Assembly (NCBI RefSeq): GCF_913774285.1
Contig: NZ_CAJYHX010000003.1
Span: forward strand, 1 to 64,000
Source: an uncultured Sphingomonas sp.
Lineage (GTDB): Bacteria; Pseudomonadota; Alphaproteobacteria; Sphingomonadales; Sphingomonadaceae
Reading direction: 5' to 3'
DNA length: 64,000 nucleotides
Shown in pieces: positions 17,905-29,099 of the stretch. The translations under genes were made by a program, and so were the position numbers. Position 1 is the stretch's first letter. Each line of letters begins with the position of its first letter. Below the pieces are notes generated by a model that had not been told where the DNA came from, did not search any database, and saw only the letters and a list, made by a program, of their open reading frames with translations.

Positions 17905-18928
17905 TCCCGCCGACCTGTTTGACGGACTGCGACCCGTGCCCGAGATTCCGGCGGCCGATTGCTGGGCGCTCGACCATGCGCTCGCCGCCTCGGCCGAGCC
18001 GTTCGTCGTGCGCGGGCTGGTCGCCGACTGGCCGCTGGTCGCCGAGGGCGGGAAGGGTGCGGCGGCCACCCGCGCCTATCTCGCCGGCTTCGCGCGTGAT
18101 ACCGACCTCACCTATGCCGAGGGCACGCGCGGTGCCGGCGCGCGGATCTTCTACGACGACACGATGGCGATGAACCACCGCACCCGCCGCGCGCGGATCG
18201 GCCAGATCTTCGCCGCGATGGAAGCCGACGAGGGGCAGGCGGACGCGCCGCTCCGCTACATCGCTTCCACCGACGTGCCGCGCTTCTTCCCCGGCCTGGC
18301 CGAGGCCAATCCGATGCCGCTGGGCCCGCGCGACGGCCTCGCCGCGACGATCTGGATCGGCACCGCCACGCGCGTCGCCGCGCATTGCGACGAGCCCGAC
18401 AATCTCGTCTGCACCGCGGTCGGCCATCGCCGCTTCACGCTGTTCCCGCCGGACCAGTTCGCCAACCTCTATCCCGGCCCGCTCGACAACACGCCGGGCG
18501 GCCGTGCGATCAGCATGGTAGAATTCCACGCACCCGATTTCGCGCGTTTCCCCAGGTTCCGCGAGGCGCTGCGCCATGCCCGCACCGTAGTGCTGGCACC
18601 TGGCGACGCGCTGCGCGTCCCCAGCCTCTGGTGGCACCATGTCGAGGCGCTCGACGGCTTCAACGTGATGATCAACTATTGGTGGCGGACGCGGCCGTCA
18701 TGGCTCGCCGAGCCGGGCGACGCGCTGCTGGCGGCGCTGCTCGCGATCCGCGACCTGCCGGCGGCGGAGCGGGCGCATTGGCGGCAGGTGTTCGATCATT
18801 ATGTCTTTGCCCCCGGCGCGGCGGTAACCGCGCATATCCCTGAGGGCGGCCGCGGCATTCTGGATCCGCTCACCCCCGAAACGGCGGGGCAGCTGCGCGC
18901 CTATCTGTTGCGCCAGCTCAGCCGCTAG
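17897..18928 (+). CDS. Cupin-like / JmjC-type protein
   Basis: The 343-residue product has the cupin_8/JmjC pattern. EPFVVRGLVADWPLV (about residue 32) is the usual N-terminal entry. IWIGTATRVAAHCDEPDNL (about 155) contains H.D-type metal ligands, and PGDALRVPSLWWHHVEAL (about 235) carries the distal histidine. Such proteins are Fe(II)/2-oxoglutarate oxygenases or their relatives. In TonB-receptor loci this family sits with SapC, and its substrate is unknown. The ATG at 17897 lies inside the end of sapC; a GTG at 17891 is also possible. No strong ribosome binding site is seen, consistent with coupling to sapC. Confidence 0.82.
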   Translation: MPDPADLFDGLRPVPEIPAADCWALDHALAASAEPFVVRGLVADWPLVAEGGKGAAATRAYLAGFARDTDLTYAEGTRGAGARIFYDDTMAMNHRTRRARIGQIFAAMEADEGQADAPLRYIASTDVPRFFPGLAEANPMPLGPRDGLAATIWIGTATRVAAHCDEPDNLVCTAVGHRRFTLFPPDQFANLYPGPLDNTPGGRAISMVEFHAPDFARFPRFREALRHARTVVLAPGDALRVPSLWWHHVEALDGFNVMINYWWRTRPSWLAEPGDALLAALLAIRDLPAAERAHWRQVFDHYVFAPGAAVTAHIPEGGRGILDPLTPETAGQLRAYLLRQLSR

Positions 18929-18956
18929 GCAAAAACGATGCAGGAGAGGAAGTTGC

Positions 18957-20012
18957 ATGTCTCGTAGGCGCCAGTCCGTGACGATCCGCCATGTCGCGGC
19001 CGATGCCGGCGTCTCGCTGCAGACGGTGAGCCGCGTCATCAACAAGGAGCCCGGCGTGCGGCCGGAGATGCTCCACCGTGTGCAGGCGTCGATCGCCAAG
19101 CTCGGCTATGTGCCCTCGCTCGCGGCGCAGCGGATGAGCGGGTCGCGCTCCTATCTGATCCTCGCGCTCAACGATCGCGAGCGGACCATCGCCGACTGGC
19201 GCGCGCGCGAGGGGCGCGACTGGGTCGACCAGATGCTGCTCGGCGGCATGCTCGCCTGCGCGGCGCACGGCTATCGGATGATCGTCGAGCTGGTCGACAC
19301 CCAGAGCGACCAGATCGAGCGCGAAATCTCCGCCGCGATCGCCGCGCTCCAGCCCGACGGCGCCATCCTCACCCCGCCGCATTCGCAGAACCCGGTGATC
19401 CTCAAGCTACTTGCCGAAAAGGGGATCGAGATCGCCCGGATCGGCTCGGTCGCCGAGGGGCCGGGGCATATGCTGGTGCAGGACGATCGCGGCAGCGCGC
19501 GGCTGGCGACCGAGCATCTGCTGGCGCTGGGGCACCGGCGCGTCGGGTTCATCGCGGGGCCGGCGGAATATGAGCTGAGCGCGTGGCGCGTCGAGGGCTG
19601 GCGTGCGGCGATGGCGGCGGCGGGGCTGTCGTCGGACGGGCTGCTCGAGACCGGCGACTTCTCCTATGAGGCGGGGCTGATCGCGGCGCGCACGCTGCTC
19701 GACCGGGCGGACGTGACCGCGGTGATCGCCGCCAACGACCAGACCGCGCTGGCGACCATGGCGGCGGTGCGGGGGCGGGGGCTGAGAGTGCCCGAGGACG
19801 TGTCGCTGGTCAGCTTCGACGACACGCCGATCGTGCGGTTCGCCAGCCCGGCGCTGACCGCGGTGTCGCAGCCGATCGCCGATATCACCGCCAAGGCGGT
19901 CGAGCGGATCATCGATGCGTGCGCCGGCCGTGCGCCTGCCTCGGCCGAGCCGGTGGTGCTGCCGTCGACGCTAATCGTCCGCGACTCCACCCGCCGCCCG
20001 CCGGCGCGGTAG
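18957..20012 (+). CDS. LacI family transcriptional regulator
   Basis: The 351-residue product has an N-terminal LacI helix-turn-helix (TIRHVAADAGVSLQTVSRVINKE, read in two parts, residues about 8-30) and hinge LGYVPSLAAQRMSGSRS. A periplasmic-binding-protein-like sensor domain follows, with GHRRVGFIAGP near 190, AVIAANDQTAL near 260 and DVSLVSFDDTPIVRF near 285. AGGAGAGGAAG precedes the ATG. It closes the receptor-sapC-cupin operon. It is the obvious candidate to bind the two identical palindromes at 9161 and 14034, most simply as a substrate-relieved repressor. Autoregulation through operator 2 would follow. Confidence 0.93.
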   Translation: MSRRRQSVTIRHVAADAGVSLQTVSRVINKEPGVRPEMLHRVQASIAKLGYVPSLAAQRMSGSRSYLILALNDRERTIADWRAREGRDWVDQMLLGGMLACAAHGYRMIVELVDTQSDQIEREISAAIAALQPDGAILTPPHSQNPVILKLLAEKGIEIARIGSVAEGPGHMLVQDDRGSARLATEHLLALGHRRVGFIAGPAEYELSAWRVEGWRAAMAAAGLSSDGLLETGDFSYEAGLIAARTLLDRADVTAVIAANDQTALATMAAVRGRGLRVPEDVSLVSFDDTPIVRFASPALTAVSQPIADITAKAVERIIDACAGRAPASAEPVVLPSTLIVRDSTRRPPAR

Positions 20013-20029
20013 GGGCCACCACCAGTCCC

Positions 20030-20123
20030 GTCATTCCGGCGAAAGCCGGAATCCATTGGGGTCACCGTTGCGGCTCCTGCCGATAGCGAGAGGCGTCTGG
20101 ATCCCGGCCTTCGCCGGGATGAC
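20030..20123. repeat. Intergenic inverted-repeat element, family A copy 1
   Basis: A roughly 94-bp element bounded by GTCATTCCGGCGAAAGCCGG and its inverted counterpart ending CGCCGGGATGAC. Related copies are at 26046-26140 and 38507-38601. The middle of this copy matches the middle of the 38507 copy read in reverse. It lies between the convergent 3' ends of lacI and the coiled-coil gene and could fold into a long hairpin. Confidence 0.85.
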
Positions 20124-20156
20124 GGCTCTTGGGGGGGCGTTGCAGCCCCCCGACCC

Positions 20157-22445
20157 TCAGTTGCGCAGCCGCTCGATCGCCTGGGCGAGCGCGACGTAGA
20201 GCTTGCCCGCGTCGGACGAGAGAAGGGTCACCGCCAGCGGATTTCCGTCGCGCAGGCTCAGCACTTGGCGCAGCATCGTCTCGAAATCATGGACATAGCG
20301 ATGGACGTTCTCGCGGAACGTTCCGTCATGCTCGTACAGCCGGTGGATCTCGCGCGCCTCGTGGGGGGCGAGCAGGCGCACCGCGCGGCGGGTGAACACG
20401 CCGCGATCGCCCTTGAGATAGGCGCCCCAGGCACCGTCGGTCACTTCGGTCGAGAAGGTCTTGGCGATGTCGATCGAGGTCGAGTGGAGCGCGTCGATCA
20501 GCAGCGCCATGCGATGGGCGAAGCCGTCGCTGTCGGCGCGTTCCTGCGCGTCCTGCGCCTCGGTGATGCGCGTTTCGGCGAGCTGGTTGGCTTCTTCCAG
20601 CACGGACATCTGCGCGCGGAGATGCTCGGCGGCGCGGGCGGCGGCACCGATCGCGGCGTCGGCGGCCTTGGTCAGCGTCTCGACCTGACGGCGGACCGAC
20701 AGCTCCACGGCATGCTCGATCACCTGGTCGGTGGCCTCCTGCAGCACGCGGTTGACCGCGGGCACGATGCCGTCGATCGCCTCGCGGGCATGGTCGGCGG
20801 CCTTGTTGGCGCTGTCGCGGACGCGGAGCAGCGTCTCGATCAGCTCGGGCGCGGCGTCGCTGGTGAAGCTCCTGGCGTGGAGGATCGCGCCGTCGACCGC
20901 ACGGCTGAGCGTTTCGGCCTGGTCGGCGGCGGTCGCCAGCGTCTCGGCGAGCGCGGCGCGGCCGCGTTCGAGCGCAGTCTGCTGGTGGGTGACCGAGGCA
21001 GCGATCCCCGCCACCGCATCGTGCGTGGTCTCGGCGGCGGTGACGAGGCCGAGCAGCTCGGGCTTGGAGGCGGCGATGCGCTTGCGGGTGGCGTCGATCC
21101 GCTCATCGAGGCGACCGAGCGCGGCAGGCATGGTCTCGTCGAGTTCGCGCGCGGCGGCGTCAAGCGCGGTCAGCAAATTCTCGGCGGTGGCGATCACCTC
21201 GCGCGCGGTACCTTCGCCGGTGCGCATAGACTGGGTCATGCCGTCCATCGACTGGTGTAGCCCATGGATCGCGGCGGCCAGCGCCTCGGTGCGGCGGGTG
21301 CCGGCGGCGTGGAGGACCTCCAGCTCGGAGTCGAAATTGGCGGCGCCTTCGGAGAGGCGGGCGAACAGCGCGTCGCCGCGCCGCTGCTCCTCGCTGAGCC
21401 GCGACGAGATGCGGATGATCGCATCCTCGATCAGCGCCATGCGCTGCGCCATCGCGGCGCTGCTGTCCTCGGTGGCGCGTTCGAGCGCGGCCTGGTTGGC
21501 ACCGAGCATCGCCAGCATCGCGTCGCCCTGCGCGGCGATGCCCTGGCGCGACTGGTCGATGGCGGCGGCGGCGCGATCGAGTACCGCATCGACCTGCGCC
21601 GACATCTGGTCGGTCACCTGTTCGAGCCGGCTGCTGGCGGCCTCGCTGGTCGCCTCCATCCGGGCGATATGCGCGGCGAGCCGCTCGGCGGCGCCCCCGG
21701 CGATGCGATCAGCCTCGCGGCCGCGCTCGGCGAGCACGGTGAGCTGGATGTCGAGTGCGGCGGCGGTCTGGCCCGCCTGGAGCCCGGCCTGGTCGACGCG
21801 GTCCGCCAATCCGCGCATCTCCTCGTGCGCCTTGGGCAACGAGGCGAGGATGACGGAGACGCTGTGTTCGGCGGCGCTGGTCACGGCGCTCAGCTGCTGG
21901 GTGCTCGCGGCGACCGTCTCCGCCTGGCGCTGCGCGCTGGCGGCGGCATGGGCGAGGCGCTCGGCAGCGGCTTCGCTCAGTATCGAGAGGTTGGTTTCCT
22001 GTTCGGCGAGGGCATTGTGCTGAGCGAGGAGGCGATCGGTGAGCGTGGCGGTGCGCGCTTCGAGTTCCTCGGCCGCCACGCGCATCGCCTGGGCAGTATA
22101 GGCATGGCGGCGCGCCTCGGCGGTGCTGGTGCGCACCGCGATCAGGTAGAGCAGCGCGACCACTGCGGCGGGCACGCAGAGCGAGGCGAGCAGCTGGACG
22201 CGCTGGAAGTTGCTCAGCGGCTCGTCCCAGGCGGGCAGCGCGAGGCTCGCCATGCCATAGGTCGCGCCGACCCCGGCCGCGACCGCGAGCAGGGTGAGGA
22301 TCCAGCCGAGGCGCGGCGCCTCGATCGGCGCGTCGGGTGCAACGGGCGCGGGGTCGTCGATCACCAGGCTTTCCGCCAGCACGGGCGGCTCGGCGGCGTG
22401 GGTGTCGAACGATACGGCGGATTCAGCGGTGGAGCCCCCAGTCAT
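20157..22445 (-). CDS. Membrane-anchored long coiled-coil protein
   Basis: The 762-residue product has a polar N-terminus and two transmembrane segments at about residues 45-65 and 85-110 (LGWILTLLAVAAGVGATYG; LLASLCVPAAVVALLYLIAV). A very long Ala/Glu/Gln-rich coiled coil follows (about 115-660), then a compact C-terminal domain with FSTEVTDGAWGAYLKGDRGVF and a run ending LAQAIERLRN. The coiled coil resembles methyl-accepting protein signalling helices but lacks a recognisable HAMP or hairpin-tip motif. Function is unknown; it could be an envelope or cell-division scaffold. The ATG at 22445 was chosen over a TTG at 22493. It is divergent from the Hpt-like gene 82 bp away. Confidence 0.8.
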   Translation of the reverse strand: MTGGSTAESAVSFDTHAAEPPVLAESLVIDDPAPVAPDAPIEAPRLGWILTLLAVAAGVGATYGMASLALPAWDEPLSNFQRVQLLASLCVPAAVVALLYLIAVRTSTAEARRHAYTAQAMRVAAEELEARTATLTDRLLAQHNALAEQETNLSILSEAAAERLAHAAASAQRQAETVAASTQQLSAVTSAAEHSVSVILASLPKAHEEMRGLADRVDQAGLQAGQTAAALDIQLTVLAERGREADRIAGGAAERLAAHIARMEATSEAASSRLEQVTDQMSAQVDAVLDRAAAAIDQSRQGIAAQGDAMLAMLGANQAALERATEDSSAAMAQRMALIEDAIIRISSRLSEEQRRGDALFARLSEGAANFDSELEVLHAAGTRRTEALAAAIHGLHQSMDGMTQSMRTGEGTAREVIATAENLLTALDAAARELDETMPAALGRLDERIDATRKRIAASKPELLGLVTAAETTHDAVAGIAASVTHQQTALERGRAALAETLATAADQAETLSRAVDGAILHARSFTSDAAPELIETLLRVRDSANKAADHAREAIDGIVPAVNRVLQEATDQVIEHAVELSVRRQVETLTKAADAAIGAAARAAEHLRAQMSVLEEANQLAETRITEAQDAQERADSDGFAHRMALLIDALHSTSIDIAKTFSTEVTDGAWGAYLKGDRGVFTRRAVRLLAPHEAREIHRLYEHDGTFRENVHRYVHDFETMLRQVLSLRDGNPLAVTLLSSDAGKLYVALAQAIERLRN

Positions 22446-22527
22446 CGGGCCACTGTACCAGCTTTGCCGCGCGGACCAAGACCGGGTTGGCAACGAACGG
22501 TTAACGATCGCGTACTAGGGTTCCTGC

Positions 22528-22821
22528 ATGGCCTATGATCCCGGTGCAATCGATACGAGCCTTGCCGCCGCCGTGGGCGACGACCCCGCGCTGATCGCCG
22601 AACTGCGCGACGCATTTCTCGAAAGCGTCAACCGTTCGGTCGACATGATGAAGACCTCCAAGGGCGCCGAGCAATGGGCCGGCGCAGCACTGCGCCTACA
22701 GAGCCTGGCCGGCAGCTTCGGCGCGACCAGCCTCATGGGCCTGGCCGAAGAGGCGGTGCGCCGCAGCGCCCAGGACGGCGCGTTGCTGCGCCGGATCGAT
22801 AAGGCGGTGGAGAAGCTTTGA
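22528..22821 (+). CDS. Hpt-like protein lacking the phospho-accepting histidine
   Basis: The 97-residue helical product has the Hpt-domain outline: LIAELRDAFLES (about residue 22), then W50 followed by a helix ending GSFGATSL, then LAEEAVRR. In Hpt domains the active helix reads roughly AH.LKG..., but here the position is Leu55 (ALRLQSLAG). Phosphotransfer is therefore not expected. It may be a structural or inhibitory relative. It is divergent from the coiled-coil membrane protein, hinting at a shared process. AGGG sits about seven bases before the ATG. Confidence 0.75.
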   Translation: MAYDPGAIDTSLAAAVGDDPALIAELRDAFLESVNRSVDMMKTSKGAEQWAGAALRLQSLAGSFGATSLMGLAEEAVRRSAQDGALLRRIDKAVEKL

Positions 22822-22898
22822 GCCGCTGGGGTCTCAGGCGGTACGTTCCGGCGGATCGTCGAACGGTTCAAACTGGGTGGAAAGGGGGCTCTCCGCAG

Positions 22899-23102
22899 TT
22901 AGCGCAGCACTCCAACGAACGCGCTGAGCGAAAGAGCAATCAGAACCCCGTACAGAGCGGCTAGAATCCAGAACTCCCGAGGGTTGTCGACTCGATCAGT
23001 GCTCGAGCCCCCCAACACGGGGAACGGCATAGTGCCTGTCCCGAATCCAAAGCATAGCAATCCACCACAGATTGCGGCGATGACGAGAGCCGGCCAGTTC
23101 AT
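22899..23102 (-). CDS. Small membrane protein, unknown function
   Basis: The 67-residue product has two transmembrane helices, WPALVIAAICGGLLCFGFG and FWILAALYGVLIALSLSAFV. They are separated by a polar loop with the RVDNPREFW pattern seen in many small proteobacterial membrane proteins. Local GC content is lower than in neighbouring genes. No partner is evident. A 10-bp inverted repeat lies 27-51 bp upstream of its start. Confidence 0.68.
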   Translation of the reverse strand: MNWPALVIAAICGGLLCFGFGTGTMPFPVLGGSSTDRVDNPREFWILAALYGVLIALSLSAFVGVLR

Positions 23103-23128
23103 CCGAGTAGGTTATCAGTGCAAGACTA

Positions 23129-23153
23129 TGTCCGCTACTAGGTGTAGCGGACA
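23129..23153. repeat. Perfect 10-bp inverted repeat with 5-base loop
   Basis: TGTCCGCTAC at 23129-23138 pairs perfectly with GTAGCGGACA at 23144-23153. It lies between the 3' end of the DUF2314/DUF2185 gene and the 5' end of the small membrane protein gene. It may be a terminator without a T-run for the former or an operator for the latter. Confidence 0.6.
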
Positions 23154-23171
23154 CCTTCCGATCACCGCGCC

Positions 23172-23870
23172 TCAATCCGCCGCGGCAGACTCCGGCTCGA
23201 ACACATCCTTCTCCCAGTTCCGCACATAGGCCGAGCCGGTGGGCGCATCGATCAGGTGGACCCAGCTGTCGTCGATGTTGAGCACCCGGCCAAGCGCCAC
23301 GCATTCGATCGCGCGGGCGCCGATCGCCTCGTCTTCCAGCCCGCGATAGTCGCCGCGAATGCGCCAGCCGCTGTCGGGCGCATCGCCGACGCTCGGGGGC
23401 AGCGGCAGCTCGCGGTAGAGATAATGGACCGCCGCGCCCTGTTCGAGCACGCAGCTGTCGACCAGGCAGCGCGCGTCATAGTGGCGCCGCGCCGGGGCCG
23501 AGGGCGGGCGGACCGGGCGGTCCTCGCCCCAGCGCAGGTCGATCACGTCGCCGCGGCGGAACGCCACCTCGCGGCCGGGGCGGAGCTGGGGGATGTCGAG
23601 CGGCACATTGTCGAGCCGGCCCCACAGCTTCTCGCCCTCGGCGCGGGTGATCTCCACCCACATCCGCTCGGCGGCATAGTCGCGCGAGGGCGGGGCGGAC
23701 TGGAAGATCAGCTTGGCGAGGTCGCCCGGGCGCAGCGCCAGCACCTCGTTCTCGCTGGGCAGGAAGAAGGTATAGGGCGCGGCCTCGGCCATCGGCCGGG
23801 GATCGGCGATCGTGTAGCTGCCGAACAGGCGCCGGCGCCAACGGTGGAGCATGTCGCGGATCGTAGTCAT
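23172..23870 (-). CDS. DUF2314-DUF2185 (Imm33-like) fusion protein
   Basis: The 232-residue product appears to hold a DUF2314-like part (RMWVEITRAEGEKLWGRLDN, about residues 70-125) and a C-terminal DUF2185/Imm33-like part (CLVDSCVLEQGAAVHYLYRE and LNIDDSWVHLIDAPTGSAYV, about 135-220). DUF2185 includes immunity proteins, but no toxin gene is adjacent. Its ATG overlaps the end of the vWA gene as ATGA, so it is the last gene of the moxR-vWA unit and may be a substrate or client of that AAA/vWA pair. Family assignment is from memory of motifs. Confidence 0.72.
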   Translation of the reverse strand: MTTIRDMLHRWRRRLFGSYTIADPRPMAEAAPYTFFLPSENEVLALRPGDLAKLIFQSAPPSRDYAAERMWVEITRAEGEKLWGRLDNVPLDIPQLRPGREVAFRRGDVIDLRWGEDRPVRPPSAPARRHYDARCLVDSCVLEQGAAVHYLYRELPLPPSVGDAPDSGWRIRGDYRGLEDEAIGARAIECVALGRVLNIDDSWVHLIDAPTGSAYVRNWEKDVFEPESAAAD

Positions 23871-25045
23871 CGCTTTTTACTCAACTCGCGCATCGCCGCA
23901 TCGATCCCTGCGATCGTGAGGGGATACATGCGATCGCGCATCAGTTCGCGGATCATCGTTATCGAGTGCGAATAGCCCCATTGCGCCTCGGGCAGCACGT
24001 TGAGCCAGACGGTGGCCGGCCAGGTGTCGGTCACGCGCTGGAGCCAGGTGGCACCGGGCTCGTCGTTCAGATGCTCGACCGAGCCGCCGACCTGGGTGAT
24101 CTCATAGGGGCTCATCGACGCGTCGCCGACGAAGATCACTTTGTAATCCTGGCCATATTTGTGGAGCAGGTCGGCGGTGCGGGTGCGCTCGGTGAAGCGG
24201 CGGCGATTGTCCTTCCACACGCCTTCGTAGAGGCAGTTGTGGAAGTAGAAGAATTCGAGGTTCTTGAACTCGCTGGTCGCCGCCGAGAAAAGCTCCTCGC
24301 AGAGCTTGACGAAGGGGTCCATCGACCCGCCGACGTCGAGGAAGAGCAGCAGCTTGACCGCATTGTGCCGCTCGGGCCGCATCTTCACGTCGAGCCAGCC
24401 CTGCCGCGCGGTGCCGGCAATGGTGCCGTCGATGTCAAGCTCTTCCGCCGCGCCTTCGCGGGCGAAGCGGCGGAGGCGGCGCAGCGCCACCTTGATGTTG
24501 CGGGTGCCGAGCTCGCGGGTGGAATCGAGGTTGCGATAGTCGCGCGCCTCCCACACCTTCACCGCGCGCTGATGCTTGCCTTCGCCGCCGATCCGCACGC
24601 CCTCGGGATTGTAGCCGCCATTGCCGAAGGGCGAGGTGCCGCCGGTGCCGATCCACTTGCTGCCGCCCTGGTGGCGCTCATGCTGCTCGTTCAGCCGCTG
24701 CTGGAGCGTCTCCATCAGCTTCTCCCACGAGCCGATCGCCTCGATCTGCGCCTTTTCCTCGTCGGTCAAATATTTCTCGGCGATCGCGCGGAGCCATTCC
24801 TCGGGGATCTCGGCTGGCGCGACGCCGTAATTGCTGGTGATCCCCTGAAAGACCTTGGCGAAGACCTGGTCGAAGCGGTCGAGCAGCCCCTCGTCCTTCA
24901 CATAGGTGGCGCGGGCGAGGAAGTAGAAGGCTTCGGGGGTGGGCTCGATCACCTGCGCGTCGAGCGCTTCGAGCAGCAGCAGATGTTCCTTGAGGCTGGC
25001 AGGGATGCCCGCGGCGCGCAGTTCGTCGAGAAAGGCGAGGAACAT
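23867..25045 (-). CDS. von Willebrand factor A (CoxE-like) protein
   Basis: The 392-residue product belongs to the CoxE-like vWA proteins that act with MoxR AAA ATPases. A helical N-terminal part (about residues 1-140) is followed by a vWA region with LLFLDVGGSMDPFVKL near 230. The MIDAS motif reads DVGGS, where DxSxS is usual. FVGDASMSPYEIT is near 300. MoxR/vWA pairs work as chaperones in metal insertion or complex assembly. The C-terminus overlaps the start of the DUF2314 gene by four bases. The upstream moxR gene ends 74 bp before its start. Confidence 0.9.
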   Translation of the reverse strand: MFLAFLDELRAAGIPASLKEHLLLLEALDAQVIEPTPEAFYFLARATYVKDEGLLDRFDQVFAKVFQGITSNYGVAPAEIPEEWLRAIAEKYLTDEEKAQIEAIGSWEKLMETLQQRLNEQHERHQGGSKWIGTGGTSPFGNGGYNPEGVRIGGEGKHQRAVKVWEARDYRNLDSTRELGTRNIKVALRRLRRFAREGAAEELDIDGTIAGTARQGWLDVKMRPERHNAVKLLLFLDVGGSMDPFVKLCEELFSAATSEFKNLEFFYFHNCLYEGVWKDNRRRFTERTRTADLLHKYGQDYKVIFVGDASMSPYEITQVGGSVEHLNDEPGATWLQRVTDTWPATVWLNVLPEAQWGYSHSITMIRELMRDRMYPLTIAGIDAAMRELSKKR

Positions 25046-25119
25046 GGCGCTAACCTACGCCCAGGGGGTGGAGCCCGTCCATTACGTTAGGCGCCGGAGG
25101 GCGTCGGCCGGGCGCATCG

Positions 25120-25968
<849 letters not shown>

Positions 25969-26045
25969 GAAGGTGGGCCGAACGGTGGCGGGATGCAACC
26001 CATCCCGAGGGGCAGGGGGAGGGCATTGGTTCCCCCCTTTTTGCC

Positions 26046-26140
26046 GTCATTCCCGCGAAGGCGGGAATCCATTTGCCAGGGCGCTGGGGGAGAGAGCCGC
26101 GGCTTCAGCGCCAATGGATCCCCGCCTTCGCGGGGATGAC
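26046..26140. repeat. Intergenic inverted-repeat element, family A copy 2
   Basis: A 95-bp element with ends GTCATTCCCGCGAAGGCGGG and CGCCTTCGCGGGGATGAC. It is the same type as 20030-20123 and 38507-38601 but with a diverged middle, sharing the CCAATGGATCC segment next to the right arm. It lies between the moxR 5' end and the DUF6975 3' end. Confidence 0.82.
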
Positions 26141-26159
26141 GATGGTGATGTGGCGGGGG

Positions 26160-26837
26160 TCAGCCCCGGCTGCGGGCGCCGGCACGGGCTTCGAGCAGGT
26201 CCCACAGCCCGCGATGCTGGGCGAAGACCTGTTGTGCGCCGAACAGCATCGCGCGCTCATGCGCCGCCTCGCGGGCGAGGGCGTCGACCACGCTCACCGT
26301 TTCCTCGGGGATCGGCAGGCTTGCGGGCCTGGGGTCGACCCCGAAGCTGGTCGCGGCTCGGTCGAGCACCGCACGGATCGCCACCCATTCGATCGCCAGC
26401 GCGATCGCCGCGCCGGTCGCGCAGCCGGCGCGATCGGACTGGGCGAGCATGTCGAGCGCGTGGCGCTGCGCTGCGGCGGCGGCTTCGCTCTCGGCATGGC
26501 CCGGCGTACTGGGTAGGGGACCGACAGCGGCGACAAGGCGGACGAGATAGGCGCGCTCGGCGACGAAGGCATCGGCGGCGGCCTCGAGCCACTCGCATTC
26601 GATCGGGTGACGTCCATGGCCGGCGGCATAGTCGACCAGCCCCGGATGGCGGCCATGGAGGCGCGCAATGTGGTGGACCGCGTCCGCCAGATCGCGGCGG
26701 GGCAGGGCGTCGGCGCGCAGCGCACGCAGATGGAGGTGGCGGGCACTGCCGTCGGTCCCTGCCAGTGCGCCCATCGGGCCCCAAGCGCCCGACAAATGCT
26801 CCATCGGTGCGGTATCCACGAGCATGACCTTCCTCAT
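26160..26837 (-). CDS. DUF6975 family protein
   Basis: The 225-residue product (start at MRKVMLV) resembles an uncharacterised alphaproteobacterial family I recall as DUF6975. It is helical, with HLHLRALRADALPRRDLADAV in the N-terminal third, an EWLEAAADAFVAERAYLVRL helix, and conserved histidines and an RAAHER-type pattern near the C-terminus (REAAHERAMLFG). That layout might suggest a metal-binding helical bundle, which is speculation. Several in-frame ATGs exist between 26903 and 26825 and none has a clear ribosome binding site, so the start is uncertain. Confidence 0.7.
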   Translation of the reverse strand: MRKVMLVDTAPMEHLSGAWGPMGALAGTDGSARHLHLRALRADALPRRDLADAVHHIARLHGRHPGLVDYAAGHGRHPIECEWLEAAADAFVAERAYLVRLVAAVGPLPSTPGHAESEAAAAAQRHALDMLAQSDRAGCATGAAIALAIEWVAIRAVLDRAATSFGVDPRPASLPIPEETVSVVDALAREAAHERAMLFGAQQVFAQHRGLWDLLEARAGARSRG

Positions 26838-26970
26838 CTGGACAGTGCCGCCCGCCATCGGCCGGTCCGGAGGGGATCGCACAGCGACCATACCGAAGCG
26901 CATAGAAAGATGGTTACGCCAAAATTAATCTTGAAAGACAGGATTTCGGCTCCCCACGCATCCTTGTCCC

Positions 26971-27005
26971 AAAAGAAAACGGCCCCGGGGGATGCCCGGA
27001 GCCGT
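26971..27005 (-). terminator. Rho-independent terminator of rpoD
   Basis: On the minus strand, downstream of the rpoD stop, ACGGCtCCGGG pairs with CCCGGgGCCGT around a short loop. It is followed by TTTTCTTTT, a typical intrinsic terminator. Confidence 0.85.
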
Positions 27006-27029
27006 TGTTCCTGTTCGTGGCCGATGCGC

Positions 27030-29057
<2,028 letters not shown>

Positions 29058-29099
29058 CAAATCCCTCGAAACTCAGATGGCGGCAATTTTACACCGCCT

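Noticed and set aside
20312..20323. GGAACGTTCC inside the coiled-coil gene as a third LacI operator
   Set aside because: It matches only the central part of the 16-bp palindrome and lies within a coding region far from a promoter.
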